Both the position numbers and the translations under genes were made by a program. A stretch of DNA of 6,008 nt from GCA-003244245 sp032230565 (GTDB lineage Bacteria; Actinomycetota; Actinomycetes; Mycobacteriales; Pseudonocardiaceae). Of this stretch, positions 1 to 5,154 are shown one piece after another. Location of the stretch: positions 1 to 6,008 of the forward strand of contig JAVXWL010000239.1 in assembly GCA_032230565.1 (NCBI GenBank), written 5' to 3'. Below the pieces are notes generated by a model. The model did no database searches. It was not told the DNA's origin and saw only the letters and a program-made list of their open reading frames with translations. How positions within the stretch are numbered: the stretch's first letter is position 1; each line of letters opens with the position of its first letter.

Positions 1-41
1 CATCTTGTTTCCCGGCCGTGGAGCAGATGCCTTCCCGAGGA

Positions 42-1079
42 TTAGGCGGAGCGGCCTTCCGCCACGTATGCGCCGTCCGGGGCGGCGTAGTTGAGGGTCA
101 AACCGGTGGCGCCGCCTGGCGCTACGAATGACACCGTGGGCTGGTGATCCCAGATCACTGCCCCGCCGACTGCGGCGGTGAACACCGGCGCGACGGGGAC
201 CAGACCGTGCGGTGTGATCCACGAGGCGAGGGCCAGATAGCCCCGGGCGCCGTCGTTGGTGCGCCCGCCCCACTCTTGTACCCCGAATTCGCCGGCGAAG
301 TCTCCTGCCCAGCCGCCGGCGAGGTCGAAACCGACGTCGTCGTTGCGTTGTGGCCACGTCTTGGGGTCGCTGTTGGGGTCGGCGGGGGGATTGGTGGGGG
401 GTAGCTGGTCCATCTCGTGACGCTCCCTGTGATGACCTCGGCGGATGATCGGCGGTAACTGCGTGAGGAGGTATTGACCGAAGTCGGCCTCGAGGGCCTC
501 GTTGACGTCGCATGCGACACCGCCGACGGTGACGGTCCCGGTGCGCTGGTAGAGGTGGGCGCGTGGCTCACGCTGGCCACCGGACCACGCTGTGGTCTGC
601 CACGTCCATCGAGCGGCCCCGTTGTCCAGACAGCGCTGGACGACGTAGTAGGAGCCATAGACACCGGTCCGGTCACCGCCGAGGACCGCAGCGACCCCCA
701 TGAGGTAGGAGTCGATCGCGGCCTGGTCGCTAGGGGCGGCGTCGAAGTCGCACGAGAAGTAGACAGGTCGGTCGGCAGGGTGTCCCAACGCGCGGGCGAC
801 CTGATCGGCGATACCGGCGTCGGTGTTTCCCGCGCTGTAGCCTTCCAGCATTCGGCCCGCGGTCGTTTCCCAGTTGAGCACAATCGCGATGCCGTGTGCC
901 TGCAGGTCGGCATACTCAGCGGTGGTCAGCAGCTTGCCGGGCAGCCCTGGACCGCCGTCGGTTAAGTACCGGCACACAAACCCGTACCCGGCAGCGGCGA
1001 TCGCAGCACCACCAGGCCGGCCACCGGCGTAGTCCAAACCCAGCAGCGGCGTCGTCACATTGGCATAACGCGCAAGCAC
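42..1079 (-). CDS. DUF1906 (glycoside-hydrolase-like) domain protein with an extra C-terminal domain
   Basis: The 345-residue product has a DUF1906 domain at about residues 12-203, the family of mycobacterial Rv2525c with a GH25-like TIM-barrel fold. Visible landmarks are GLDYA (14-18), RYLT (37-40), TTAEYADLQAHGIAIVLNWE (52-71), YFSCDFDA (107-114) and the closing CDVNEA (190-195). Acidic residues E71, D111 and D113 sit where the active-site-like cleft is expected, but the family's enzymatic activity is poorly established, so a role in wall or polysaccharide metabolism is inference. No signal peptide is visible, unlike Tat-exported Rv2525c. A basic/Pro-rich linker (about 208-240) leads to a Gly/Trp/Val-rich region (245-345) that I cannot assign. 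The GTG at 1079 has no good ribosome binding site; another in-frame GTG lies at 1058, so the start is uncertain. It is followed by intergenic DNA on its 5' side and appears monocistronic. Confidence 0.85.
   Translation of the reverse strand: MLARYANVTTPLLGLDYAGGRPGGAAIAAAGYGFVCRYLTDGGPGLPGKLLTTAEYADLQAHGIAIVLNWETTAGRMLEGYSAGNTDAGIADQVARALGHPADRPVYFSCDFDAAPSDQAAIDSYLMGVAAVLGGDRTGVYGSYYVVQRCLDNGAARWTWQTTAWSGGQREPRAHLYQRTGTVTVGGVACDVNEALEADFGQYLLTQLPPIIRRGHHRERHEMDQLPPTNPPADPNSDPKTWPQRNDDVGFDLAGGWAGDFAGEFGVQEWGGRTNDGARGYLALASWITPHGLVPVAPVFTAAVGGAVIWDHQPTVSFVAPGGATGLTLNYAAPDGAYVAEGRSA
45..63 (-). terminator. Possible hairpin at the 3' end of the DUF1906 gene
   Basis: GGCGGA (45-50) and TCCGCC (58-63) form a perfect 6-bp stem with a 7-base loop, ending directly before the TAA stop. 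There is no T tract, and the stem is partly formed by coding sequence, so a terminator role is tentative. Confidence 0.2.
423..427 (-). promoter_or_regulatory. Internal Shine-Dalgarno before in-frame ATG inside the DUF1906 gene
   Basis: On the minus strand GGGAG lies 9 bases before an in-frame ATG at 413-411 (residue 223). It falls exactly at the linker between the DUF1906 domain and the C-terminal region. If used, it would yield a separate 123-residue protein starting MDQLPPTNPP. The match could be chance. Confidence 0.25.
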
Positions 1080-1115
1080 TGTATGCAGTGACGGGATATG
1101 TCTTTCTAACGCTAC

Positions 1116-1280
1116 TCACGCAGGTGATGAGGGTGGGCGGGTCGGGTTGAAGAGCCAGGCCGGGGGGAGGTTTTCAATATTCCTGCCGCAGACGCGCTGG
1201 ACGAGGGCGAGGAAGTCGGCGGTCGAGCCGTTGCCCGCGCGACGTTGGGTGGCCCAGGTGCGTAGCGCGCGATTGTTGAT
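1116..1280 (-). pseudogene. C-terminal remnant of an M1-family aminopeptidase
   Basis: A minus-strand frame ending at a TGA at 1116-1118 encodes about 50 residues that resemble the extreme C terminus of actinobacterial M1 (aminopeptidase N-like) metallopeptidases. It has ALRTWATQRRAGN, then STADFLALVQRVCGRNI, then PPAWLFNPTRPP, matching the usual pattern of an RHGN-type turn, a T-x-DF-x-ALAE-x-VSG-x-DL helix and an xxWLY-x-PxKP ending. The catalytic HExxH-x18-E domain and everything else upstream are absent; the frame upstream of about 1280 no longer looks like the family. The family assignment is from remembered family patterns. The rest of 1080-1394 holds a hairpin and nothing else I can support. 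A real gene would need some 400-800 residues, so this is a relic of a lost neighbour. Confidence 0.5.
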
Positions 1281-1327
1281 CGTAAGAGCAAGCAGGTGAT
1301 GATCATTTCCTACCGGCGCTGTCGATT

Positions 1328-1343
1328 GCTGCTCGGTAGCAGC
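1328..1343 (-). terminator. Candidate terminator hairpin of the FAD oxidoreductase gene
   Basis: GCTGCT (1328-1333) and AGCAGC (1338-1343) form a perfect 6-bp stem with a 4-base loop, 51 bases past the oxidoreductase stop codon. It lacks a T-rich tail; many actinobacterial terminators also lack one. Position and symmetry are the only support. Confidence 0.35.
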
Positions 1344-1394
1344 GCATGGCCCTGTGAAACGTTTATGGTGACTCGGCAGCCGGCCGTCGCTCAA

Positions 1395-2633
1395 CTATGT
1401 GAGCGCGAGAATCCGGTCGATGGTGGATGGGGAGACGGACTCGGCAGGTACGTTGTCTGGGCCGACGAGCGGGATCAACTGGACACCACCGAGCACCGGG
1501 TCGGTCTGCCAGACAGCGTTGTAAGCCCGACGACGGGCCGCGCCGACCGGGCCAAAAGTGGTCGCGAGATCAGTTCTGACCTGGGCGGCCACCCGCAGCC
1601 GTCGCATTCGCTCTCGGCGCTCTTCGCCGTAGCTGGCGAAGGCCGCCGCGGACCAGTCGGATCCGTTGCGCAGGATGTCGGTGACGATGCGGACATCCCG
1701 CATTGCGATGGCCAGTCCTTGACCGATGATCGGGTCGTTCCACCCGGCGGCGTCACCGATCAGAACGACTCCAGCAGCGTAGGGCTGGTCGGTCCAGCTG
1801 TCGTTCATCGGATGAAAGGCGCACGGCCCGACGGGGAGAGCTCCGCTGAACATCTCGCTGTCCGGGACGCAGCGGAACCCGAAGGCGGCCAAAAATGTCG
1901 CTTGTCGGTCCGGGCCAGCGAAGCGGCCCTTCTGCGCGATGTCGTGCATTAAGTACAGCCGCGCTCGTCCGCTCGCCCGCGGGAACACGAAGTAGAGCAG
2001 GTCACCCTCCGTACCGACCGAGTACTGCTGAGCTGGCCAGGCGTCCAGCCCGTCGACGAGCATGCCCCCACCCCAGATGCGTGGCGTCGTTTGGTGCAGC
2101 TCGACGCCGAGCTGGCGGCGGATGGTGGACATGCGCCCGTCCGCGCCGACGATCAGCCGGCAGTGCAGCTCGTGGGCAATGTCGTCGTGCTTGTAGCGCA
2201 CCACCGGCGCCTCGCCTGGTGTGATGTCAACGTCGCCGACGCCGCGGACCACGGTGGCTCCGGCGGCTCCGGCGGCCTGGGCTAGCGCCTCGCAGGCCTC
2301 GGGGTGACCGATGTCCAGCACGCCCGGGACGCCGGGCAACATCCGATCCAGCGGCGCGGCGAGCGCTTCGGCCTGTGCTGGATCGGTCACCTCGTCGTAG
2401 CGCACCGCGCGTGTCATGTAGCAGCCGCCGGCATCCAGCAGTGGCCTTTCCAAGTCCAGCCGGAGCACCTCAGCCACACCCCAACAGAGCAGAGCTTCGC
2501 CGCGGACCTTGTCCCGATAGGAGGTATGGCGTTCCAGCATGACGACCTGGTAACCGTCCCTGGCCATCACAGTGGCCAGCGCCGACCCAGCGATTCCGCC
2601 ACCGACCACAACCACATCAGCTGACTCGCTCAT
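1395..2633 (-). CDS. FAD-dependent oxidoreductase/monooxygenase (group A flavoprotein hydroxylase type)
   Basis: The 412-residue product has the three fingerprints of PHBH-fold flavoenzymes (PF01494 type). The first is an N-terminal Rossmann motif VVVVGGGIAGSALA (7-20) with the ribose-binding acid in MLER (E34). The second is the DG motif IVGADGRMSTIRR (161-173). The third is the GD motif VLIGDAAGWNDPIIGQGLAIAMRD (290-313), whose Asp binds the FAD ribityl/pyrophosphate. Length is typical and nothing is missing. Such enzymes use NAD(P)H and O2 to hydroxylate or epoxidise small molecules, and related members reduce isoprenoid double bonds; the substrate cannot be read from the sequence. No signal peptide or membrane anchor is seen, so it should be cytosolic. 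The ATG is fixed by a strong ribosome binding site. No biosynthetic cluster genes flank it; a divergent small-ORF pair lies upstream. Confidence 0.9.
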   Translation of the reverse strand: MSESADVVVVGGGIAGSALATVMARDGYQVVMLERHTSYRDKVRGEALLCWGVAEVLRLDLERPLLDAGGCYMTRAVRYDEVTDPAQAEALAAPLDRMLPGVPGVLDIGHPEACEALAQAAGAAGATVVRGVGDVDITPGEAPVVRYKHDDIAHELHCRLIVGADGRMSTIRRQLGVELHQTTPRIWGGGMLVDGLDAWPAQQYSVGTEGDLLYFVFPRASGRARLYLMHDIAQKGRFAGPDRQATFLAAFGFRCVPDSEMFSGALPVGPCAFHPMNDSWTDQPYAAGVVLIGDAAGWNDPIIGQGLAIAMRDVRIVTDILRNGSDWSAAAFASYGEERRERMRRLRVAAQVRTDLATTFGPVGAARRRAYNAVWQTDPVLGGVQLIPLVGPDNVPAESVSPSTIDRILALT

Positions 2634-2641
2634 GTCGTCGT

Positions 2642-2647
2642 TCCTCC
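2642..2647 (-). promoter_or_regulatory. Ribosome binding site of the FAD oxidoreductase
   Basis: Minus-strand GGAGGA lies 8 bases before the ATG at 2633-2631. It is near-consensus and confirms this start codon. Confidence 0.8.
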
Positions 2648-2710
2648 GTTCGTCTGGTCGTCATCGATGTCCCGTTCCAGCGCTCTGGGCTTTGCTCGGT
2701 GCATGCGTTG

Positions 2711-2739
2711 TCACCAGAGGGGCAAGCCATTTCACCAGA
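2711..2739. repeat. 8-bp direct repeat spaced two helical turns, possible operator
   Basis: TCACCAGA occurs at 2711-2718 and 2732-2739, 21 bp apart centre to centre, which puts both copies on the same DNA face. A partial third copy, ATCACC, is at 2743-2748. The site lies in the divergent intergenic region about 80-110 bp upstream of the oxidoreductase start, a plausible place for a regulator. Function is inference. Confidence 0.3.
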
Positions 2740-2862
2740 TACATCACCTCTGCCGATTAGCCCTTTCAGACCTCCACGGCTCCCGGAGGCACCCTTGGCA
2801 GACTCCGGCCAGCGGTTAGTCCAGCTGCACCGCGCACGACAACAGGTGCTGACAACGGTCAT

Positions 2863-2870
2863 AAAGGAAG
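2863..2870 (+). promoter_or_regulatory. Ribosome binding site of the small ORF
   Basis: AAAGGAAG lies 7 bases before the GTG at 2878. It is a good purine-rich match and is the main reason for calling the 42-residue ORF. Confidence 0.5.
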
Positions 2871-2877
2871 ACCCGAC

Positions 2878-3006
2878 GTGCTCATCGAGGGACGCACCGG
2901 TGCCACATGGTTCCTTGGTGCGCTGGAGAGCACGTTCGCTGGCACGCCATTCGCTGCCGTTGACACACCACACCCGGAGGTACAAATGATCTTAGATCAC
3001 GGGTGA
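2878..3006 (+). CDS. Small ORF, 42 residues, unknown function
   Basis: This frame starts at a GTG with a good ribosome binding site and ends at TGA 3004-3006. It encodes VLIEGRTGATWFLGALEST followed by a segment containing AGTPFAAVDTPHPEV and the end QMILDHG. The frame is open back to a stop at 2758-2760, with no other start codon before 2878. Composition is protein-like (mixed hydrophobic and polar residues, no Arg/Pro/Ser excess as in shadow frames). I do not recognise a family. It has no signal peptide, no cysteine and no clear RiPP cleavage motif. It could be a small regulatory protein, a peptide precursor, a translated leader for the downstream gene, or the N-terminal stub of a truncated larger gene. 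It is divergent from the oxidoreductase and lies 77 bp before the next plus-strand gene. Confidence 0.5.
   Translation: MLIEGRTGATWFLGALESTFAGTPFAAVDTPHPEVQMILDHG
2976..2980 (+). promoter_or_regulatory. Internal ribosome binding site within the small ORF
   Basis: GGAGG lies 5 bases before an in-frame ATG at 2986-2988, which opens the six-residue peptide MILDHG ending at the same TGA. That stop overlaps a GTG at 3003-3005 in the frame of the next gene (GTGA overlap). This arrangement is compatible with a short leader or translational coupling, but it may be coincidental. Confidence 0.3.
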
Positions 3007-3083
3007 AGGGGTGTATCAGGGAGCCCGGGGGCCCACTCTATTGTGGTGCACGGCCTGAGCTGGACTACGGATGGCGAGATGTC

Positions 3084-3386
3084 ATGGAGCCGACGAGCAA
3101 TACGCCAGTTGAAGCTGCAGCGGTGGCGCTGGCCACCGCGACTGCTTTGCCGATGACCGCTACCGATGAGGACATCCTGACACTGGTCGAGGACCTGGCG
3201 CGGATCGCCCGCTCCCTCGGCGAGCTCACCGCGGCTGCCCGGGACCGCTGGGCGGACTGGGGCACTGTCACACCACACCTACAGGCGGCTGAGGCCCTCG
3301 CCGCCGATACCACGCGATGCCTCAGTCACGCAGCCGGTATATACGCCTTCAACACCATCGGCCCGACACGACCATCCTGCGGCTAG
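3084..3386 (+). CDS. Hypothetical helical protein, 100 residues
   Basis: The product begins MEPTSNTPVEAAAVALATAT and continues through DEDILTLVEDLARIARSLGE (about 31-50), then LTAAARDRWADWG and HLQAAEALAADTTRCLSHAA. The Ala/Leu/acidic pattern predicts two or three amphipathic helices, so it should be a small soluble cytosolic protein, possibly a helical hairpin that binds a partner. I do not recognise the family. The ATG at 3084 is preferred because residues encoded upstream (3003-3083; Cys/Gly/Pro-rich) look non-coding. However, its ribosome binding site is weak, and an in-frame GTG at 3003 overlaps the previous stop codon as GTGA. That alternative would give 127 residues and translational coupling. 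A hairpin follows 7 bases after the stop. Confidence 0.6.
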   Translation: MEPTSNTPVEAAAVALATATALPMTATDEDILTLVEDLARIARSLGELTAAARDRWADWGTVTPHLQAAEALAADTTRCLSHAAGIYAFNTIGPTRPSCG

Positions 3387-3405
3387 CCTCGACCGGCCCG
3401 ACACG
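3359..3405 (+). repeat. 12-bp direct repeat at the end of the helical-protein gene
   Basis: CGGCCCGACACG occurs at 3359-3370, inside the last codons of the gene, and again at 3394-3405, inside the following hairpin. The offset is 35 bp. It may be a local duplication that created the hairpin. Confidence 0.4.
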
Positions 3406-3410
3406 GCCGG
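3393..3410 (+). terminator. Candidate terminator hairpin after the helical-protein gene
   Basis: CCGGCC (3393-3398) and GGCCGG (3405-3410) form a perfect GC-only 6-bp stem with a 6-base loop, 7 bases after the TAG stop at 3384-3386. No T tract follows. It lies between convergent genes, but about 200 bp from the acetyltransferase stop, so it most likely serves the plus-strand gene. Confidence 0.4.
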
Positions 3411-3543
3411 CGGCCTGAGCCCCGTGGTGGTGATCAGGTCCGCGACGGTGGCGCAGCCGGGGGCTCCAGTTCTTGCGCGAGATCGTCTCCATCTCGGTAT
3501 GCACAGCTTTGATACATCGATCCGCCCGTGATGTGCGGACTCG

Positions 3544-3586
3544 GGGGATACTCCTATTGAGTTGACCAGGAGAAAGAAGGGGATAC
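3544..3586 (+). repeat. 8-bp direct repeat in the convergent intergenic region
   Basis: GGGGATAC occurs at 3544-3551 and 3579-3586. Between the copies lies a purine-rich stretch (AGGAGAAAGAAGG). I see no gene in 3411-3614; a six-codon frame from the GTG at 3591 has a purine-rich upstream stretch but nothing else to support it. Confidence 0.2.
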
Positions 3587-3614
3587 CGCTGTGCTGGCTG
3601 GAGACGTCTGACGC

Positions 3615-4427
3615 CTACCGTTCCGGGCGCAGCCAGACGGTCCACCGTTCTACGGCGACATAGCCCAGTCGTTCGTATACGGGTCGCCCGTCGTCGCTGG
3701 CGATCAGCACCGCCGGCGCGGCTGGGTCGGAGAGGGTAGCGGCCCAAGTCACCGCGGCACCCGCACCGCGGCCCCGCGCCGCCGGCAATGTTGCAACGTA
3801 CTCGACGAGCGTGACTCCGGCGTGCTGGTGCGCCGCCGCCACCGCCACCGGTTGCCCGTCCAACCACGCGAGCCAAACTCGAGTATCCGGCCGCAGCAGC
3901 GTCGGGCCCAGTAGGTTACCCGGCTGGAGAGGCTCCAACTCCTGCATGGGATAACCCTCGACGAGCACCCGTTCGGTGACCATCAGCTCGTCGAAGTCCT
4001 TCACTTCCCGCACGTCAGCCTCCGAACGGAGCGAGTCCGGCCGCGGGCTGGGAAAGCGCACCATCAGCGGCGGGTGCCCGATCAAGGCGAGTCCGTGAGG
4101 TCGCAGATCCGGTGTGGGCCACGTACTGATCAGCAGATACGGAGCCTGTGGTGAAAATAGGGCACCAATGTCGCGTAGCGTTTCTTCGGGGTGGGTCAGA
4201 GGCTGGACCAGGACAACCGGGTTGGTGAGTGCTCCACGATCACCGATCCAGCCTCCGGCCCATCGCGGCCCGGATCGCCACGGCCGTCCCGCGCCGCGGG
4301 CGACCCGCACCGGCCAGGAAGCATGTACCAGCACGGCCTGCCGAACGAGGGTGTCGCTGGCCGCGAGGTCCGGCTCCCATCCCGTTGTGAGGTGCTCGCC
4401 CTCCGCTGGCAGCATCGACGTACTCAT
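3615..4427 (-). CDS. GNAT-family N-acetyltransferase
   Basis: From the ATG at 4427 the product is 270 residues. The C-terminal part carries a GNAT fold. A strand WLAWLDGQPVAVAAAHQHAG (185-204) precedes VTLVEYVATLPAARGRGAGA (205-224), whose RGRGAG (218-223) is the acetyl-CoA pyrophosphate-binding motif A (Q/RxxGxG/A). SDDGRPVYERLGYV (244-257) is the usual motif B ending with the YxxLGF/Y signature. The N-terminal half (about 1-170) is a longer region seen in some actinobacterial GNAT proteins, with GPRWAGGWIGDRGALTNPVV as a distinctive block. The acceptor substrate is unknown. The start is uncertain: no good ribosome binding site precedes 4427, and the frame stays open to a stop at 4542, with a GTG at 4475. 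The product is probably cytosolic if it starts at 4427. Confidence 0.85.
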   Translation of the reverse strand: MSTSMLPAEGEHLTTGWEPDLAASDTLVRQAVLVHASWPVRVARGAGRPWRSGPRWAGGWIGDRGALTNPVVLVQPLTHPEETLRDIGALFSPQAPYLLISTWPTPDLRPHGLALIGHPPLMVRFPSPRPDSLRSEADVREVKDFDELMVTERVLVEGYPMQELEPLQPGNLLGPTLLRPDTRVWLAWLDGQPVAVAAAHQHAGVTLVEYVATLPAARGRGAGAAVTWAATLSDPAAPAVLIASDDGRPVYERLGYVAVERWTVWLRPER

Positions 4428-4541
4428 GCTCGTCACGATGATGGCAAGGGCGCAACCCAGCAAGGCTACAAGCACGAACTTCAGGGGCCGGCCCGTAAGC
4501 TTCCGCGCGTAGGCAACGGGATTGTGAGCGCTGTCCTGTAG
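4428..4541 (-). other. In-frame upstream extension of the GNAT gene encoding a membrane-like segment
   Basis: The acetyltransferase frame continues upstream for 38 codons without a stop. It encodes a basic stretch YARKLTGRPLK followed by FVLVALLGCALAIIVTS, which has the charge and hydrophobicity of an N-terminal membrane anchor. The only conventional start within it is GTG at 4475, which would begin inside the hydrophobic run, leaving the basic part untranslated. It may be a relic of a different gene, a chance pattern, or a real N terminus using a CTG start. Confidence 0.3.
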
Positions 4542-4548
4542 CTAGGTG

Positions 4549-4926
4549 CTAGCGGGGAGCCGCGTCGAGTTTGTCCCGAAGCTGTCGTAACGCTCGCCTC
4601 CGAGTGGGTCCGATCCGGCTGATAATCGACGCGAGAGCCATTACCGCTTGAGCCTCAGGTGATAGGGGAGCGAGGCGGCTGCGAACGGGAACTTTTAGGC
4701 TCCAGGCGCCTCCAAGCCGCCGTGATTCCCTCATGCAGATCCCCAAGATAAGGCCGACAGGGCCACTCGATGAAGCCGTCCTGATCAGCGTAGTTACAGA
4801 ATCAAACAGACGAAAACGTGCCTGATCCGACGGGGGGTACGGCGAGGCGTCGGCATCAGGGGCGAGGAATCCCTGGAGCTCCTGGATGATCTGAGTCGAA
4901 TGAAAAGAGACGACCCATACCCCTTG
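4549..4926 (-). pseudogene. Fragment of a large ATP-binding LuxR-type (LAL/AAA_16) regulator
   Basis: A minus-strand frame runs from a TAG at 4927-4929 to a TAG stop at 4549-4551, 125 residues with no plausible start for the first half. The sequence QELQGFLAPDADASPYPPSD followed by QARFRLFDSVTTLIRTAS and GPVGLIL matches the segment of LuxR-family AAA regulators just before the Walker B strand. The expected continuation LVLDDLHWAD is replaced by ILGICMRES, so the ATPase core is broken there. The remaining stretch, LAPLSPEAQAVMALASII followed by GPTRRRALRQLRDKLDAAPR, is helical and protein-like but I cannot place it; it may come from another gene or a deletion junction. Walker A, the rest of the ATPase and the C-terminal helix-turn-helix are missing. 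Intact relatives are about 900-1000 residues. The downstream half alone could be expressed from ATG 4734 (61 residues), but I regard it as a relic. Confidence 0.5.
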
Positions 4927-5154
4927 CTAGAGCGTTCGGACCGAAGCTGGACATCATAGCCCGGAAATCTGAGGACAACCGCGCCGTCGTTCCCGTCATC
5001 TCAGCTAGGAAGCCAGGAGCGTCTTCCGTGATCCTTCACCGTAGGCTCCGACAACCTGCGTTGTCGACACCACCACGCACCGCCTTGTGCACGATTCGCG
5101 CCGTCCGATTCGGCTACTACCGGGGAAGCGTACCCTACCCGCGTTGACATATGC
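4927..5154. other. Intergenic region without an intact gene
   Basis: I see no supportable gene here. Minus-strand codons at about 5055-5005 read VVGAYGEGSRKTLLAS then stop, faintly like a degraded Walker A loop (GxxGxGKTRLL) and in the right orientation to be an upstream piece of the neighbouring regulator relic. This is too weak to call. A 7-bp hairpin lies at 5049-5066. A plus-strand TTGACA at 5144-5149 has no -10 partner and no gene downstream. Confidence 0.5.
5049..5066 (-). terminator. Candidate terminator hairpin of the lipoprotein gene
   Basis: CGACAAC (5049-5055) and GTTGTCG (5060-5066) form a perfect 7-bp stem with a 4-base loop, 88 bases past the lipoprotein stop. It is the strongest inverted repeat in this gap. 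No T tract follows. Confidence 0.35.

Larger units (their letters stand above)
2634..2877. promoter_or_regulatory. Divergent intergenic region
   Basis: This 244-bp stretch separates the minus-strand oxidoreductase from the plus-strand small ORF, so promoters for both should lie here. I could not find a convincing -35/-10 pair in either direction. The notable content is a direct repeat at 2711-2739 and the two ribosome binding sites at its ends. A long minus-strand frame through it runs over the oxidoreductase start and looks non-coding. Confidence 0.5.

Noticed and set aside
155..913. 252-codon minus-strand frame inside the DUF1906 gene
   Set aside because: Its product is rich in Ser, Thr, Pro and Arg, typical of an out-of-frame shadow, with no recognisable domain.
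474..965. Long plus-strand open frame opposite the DUF1906 gene
   Set aside because: It is antisense to a well-supported domain, has no ribosome binding site and arises from GC-rich codon bias.
1296..1952. 218-codon plus-strand frame opposite the FAD oxidoreductase
   Set aside because: It covers the conserved GD motif region of the oxidoreductase in antisense and has no family resemblance.
2617..2985. 122-codon minus-strand frame overlapping the oxidoreductase start
   Set aside because: It runs through the oxidoreductase ribosome binding site and intergenic repeats, and its low-complexity Arg/Ser/Cys-rich product shows no domain.
2960..2990. TTGACA at 2960-2965 followed by TACAAATGAT as a promoter
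   Set aside because: The best -10-like hexamers are at 15 or 19 bases spacing and match poorly; the segment is better read as coding plus a ribosome binding site.
3349..3876. 175-codon minus-strand frame across the acetyltransferase 3' end
   Set aside because: It is Arg/Gly-rich shadow sequence overlapping the GNAT acetyl-CoA motif in another frame.
5144..5149. Perfect -35 hexamer TTGACA on the plus strand
   Set aside because: No -10 element at suitable spacing and it points into the 3' end of the opposite-strand lipoprotein gene.
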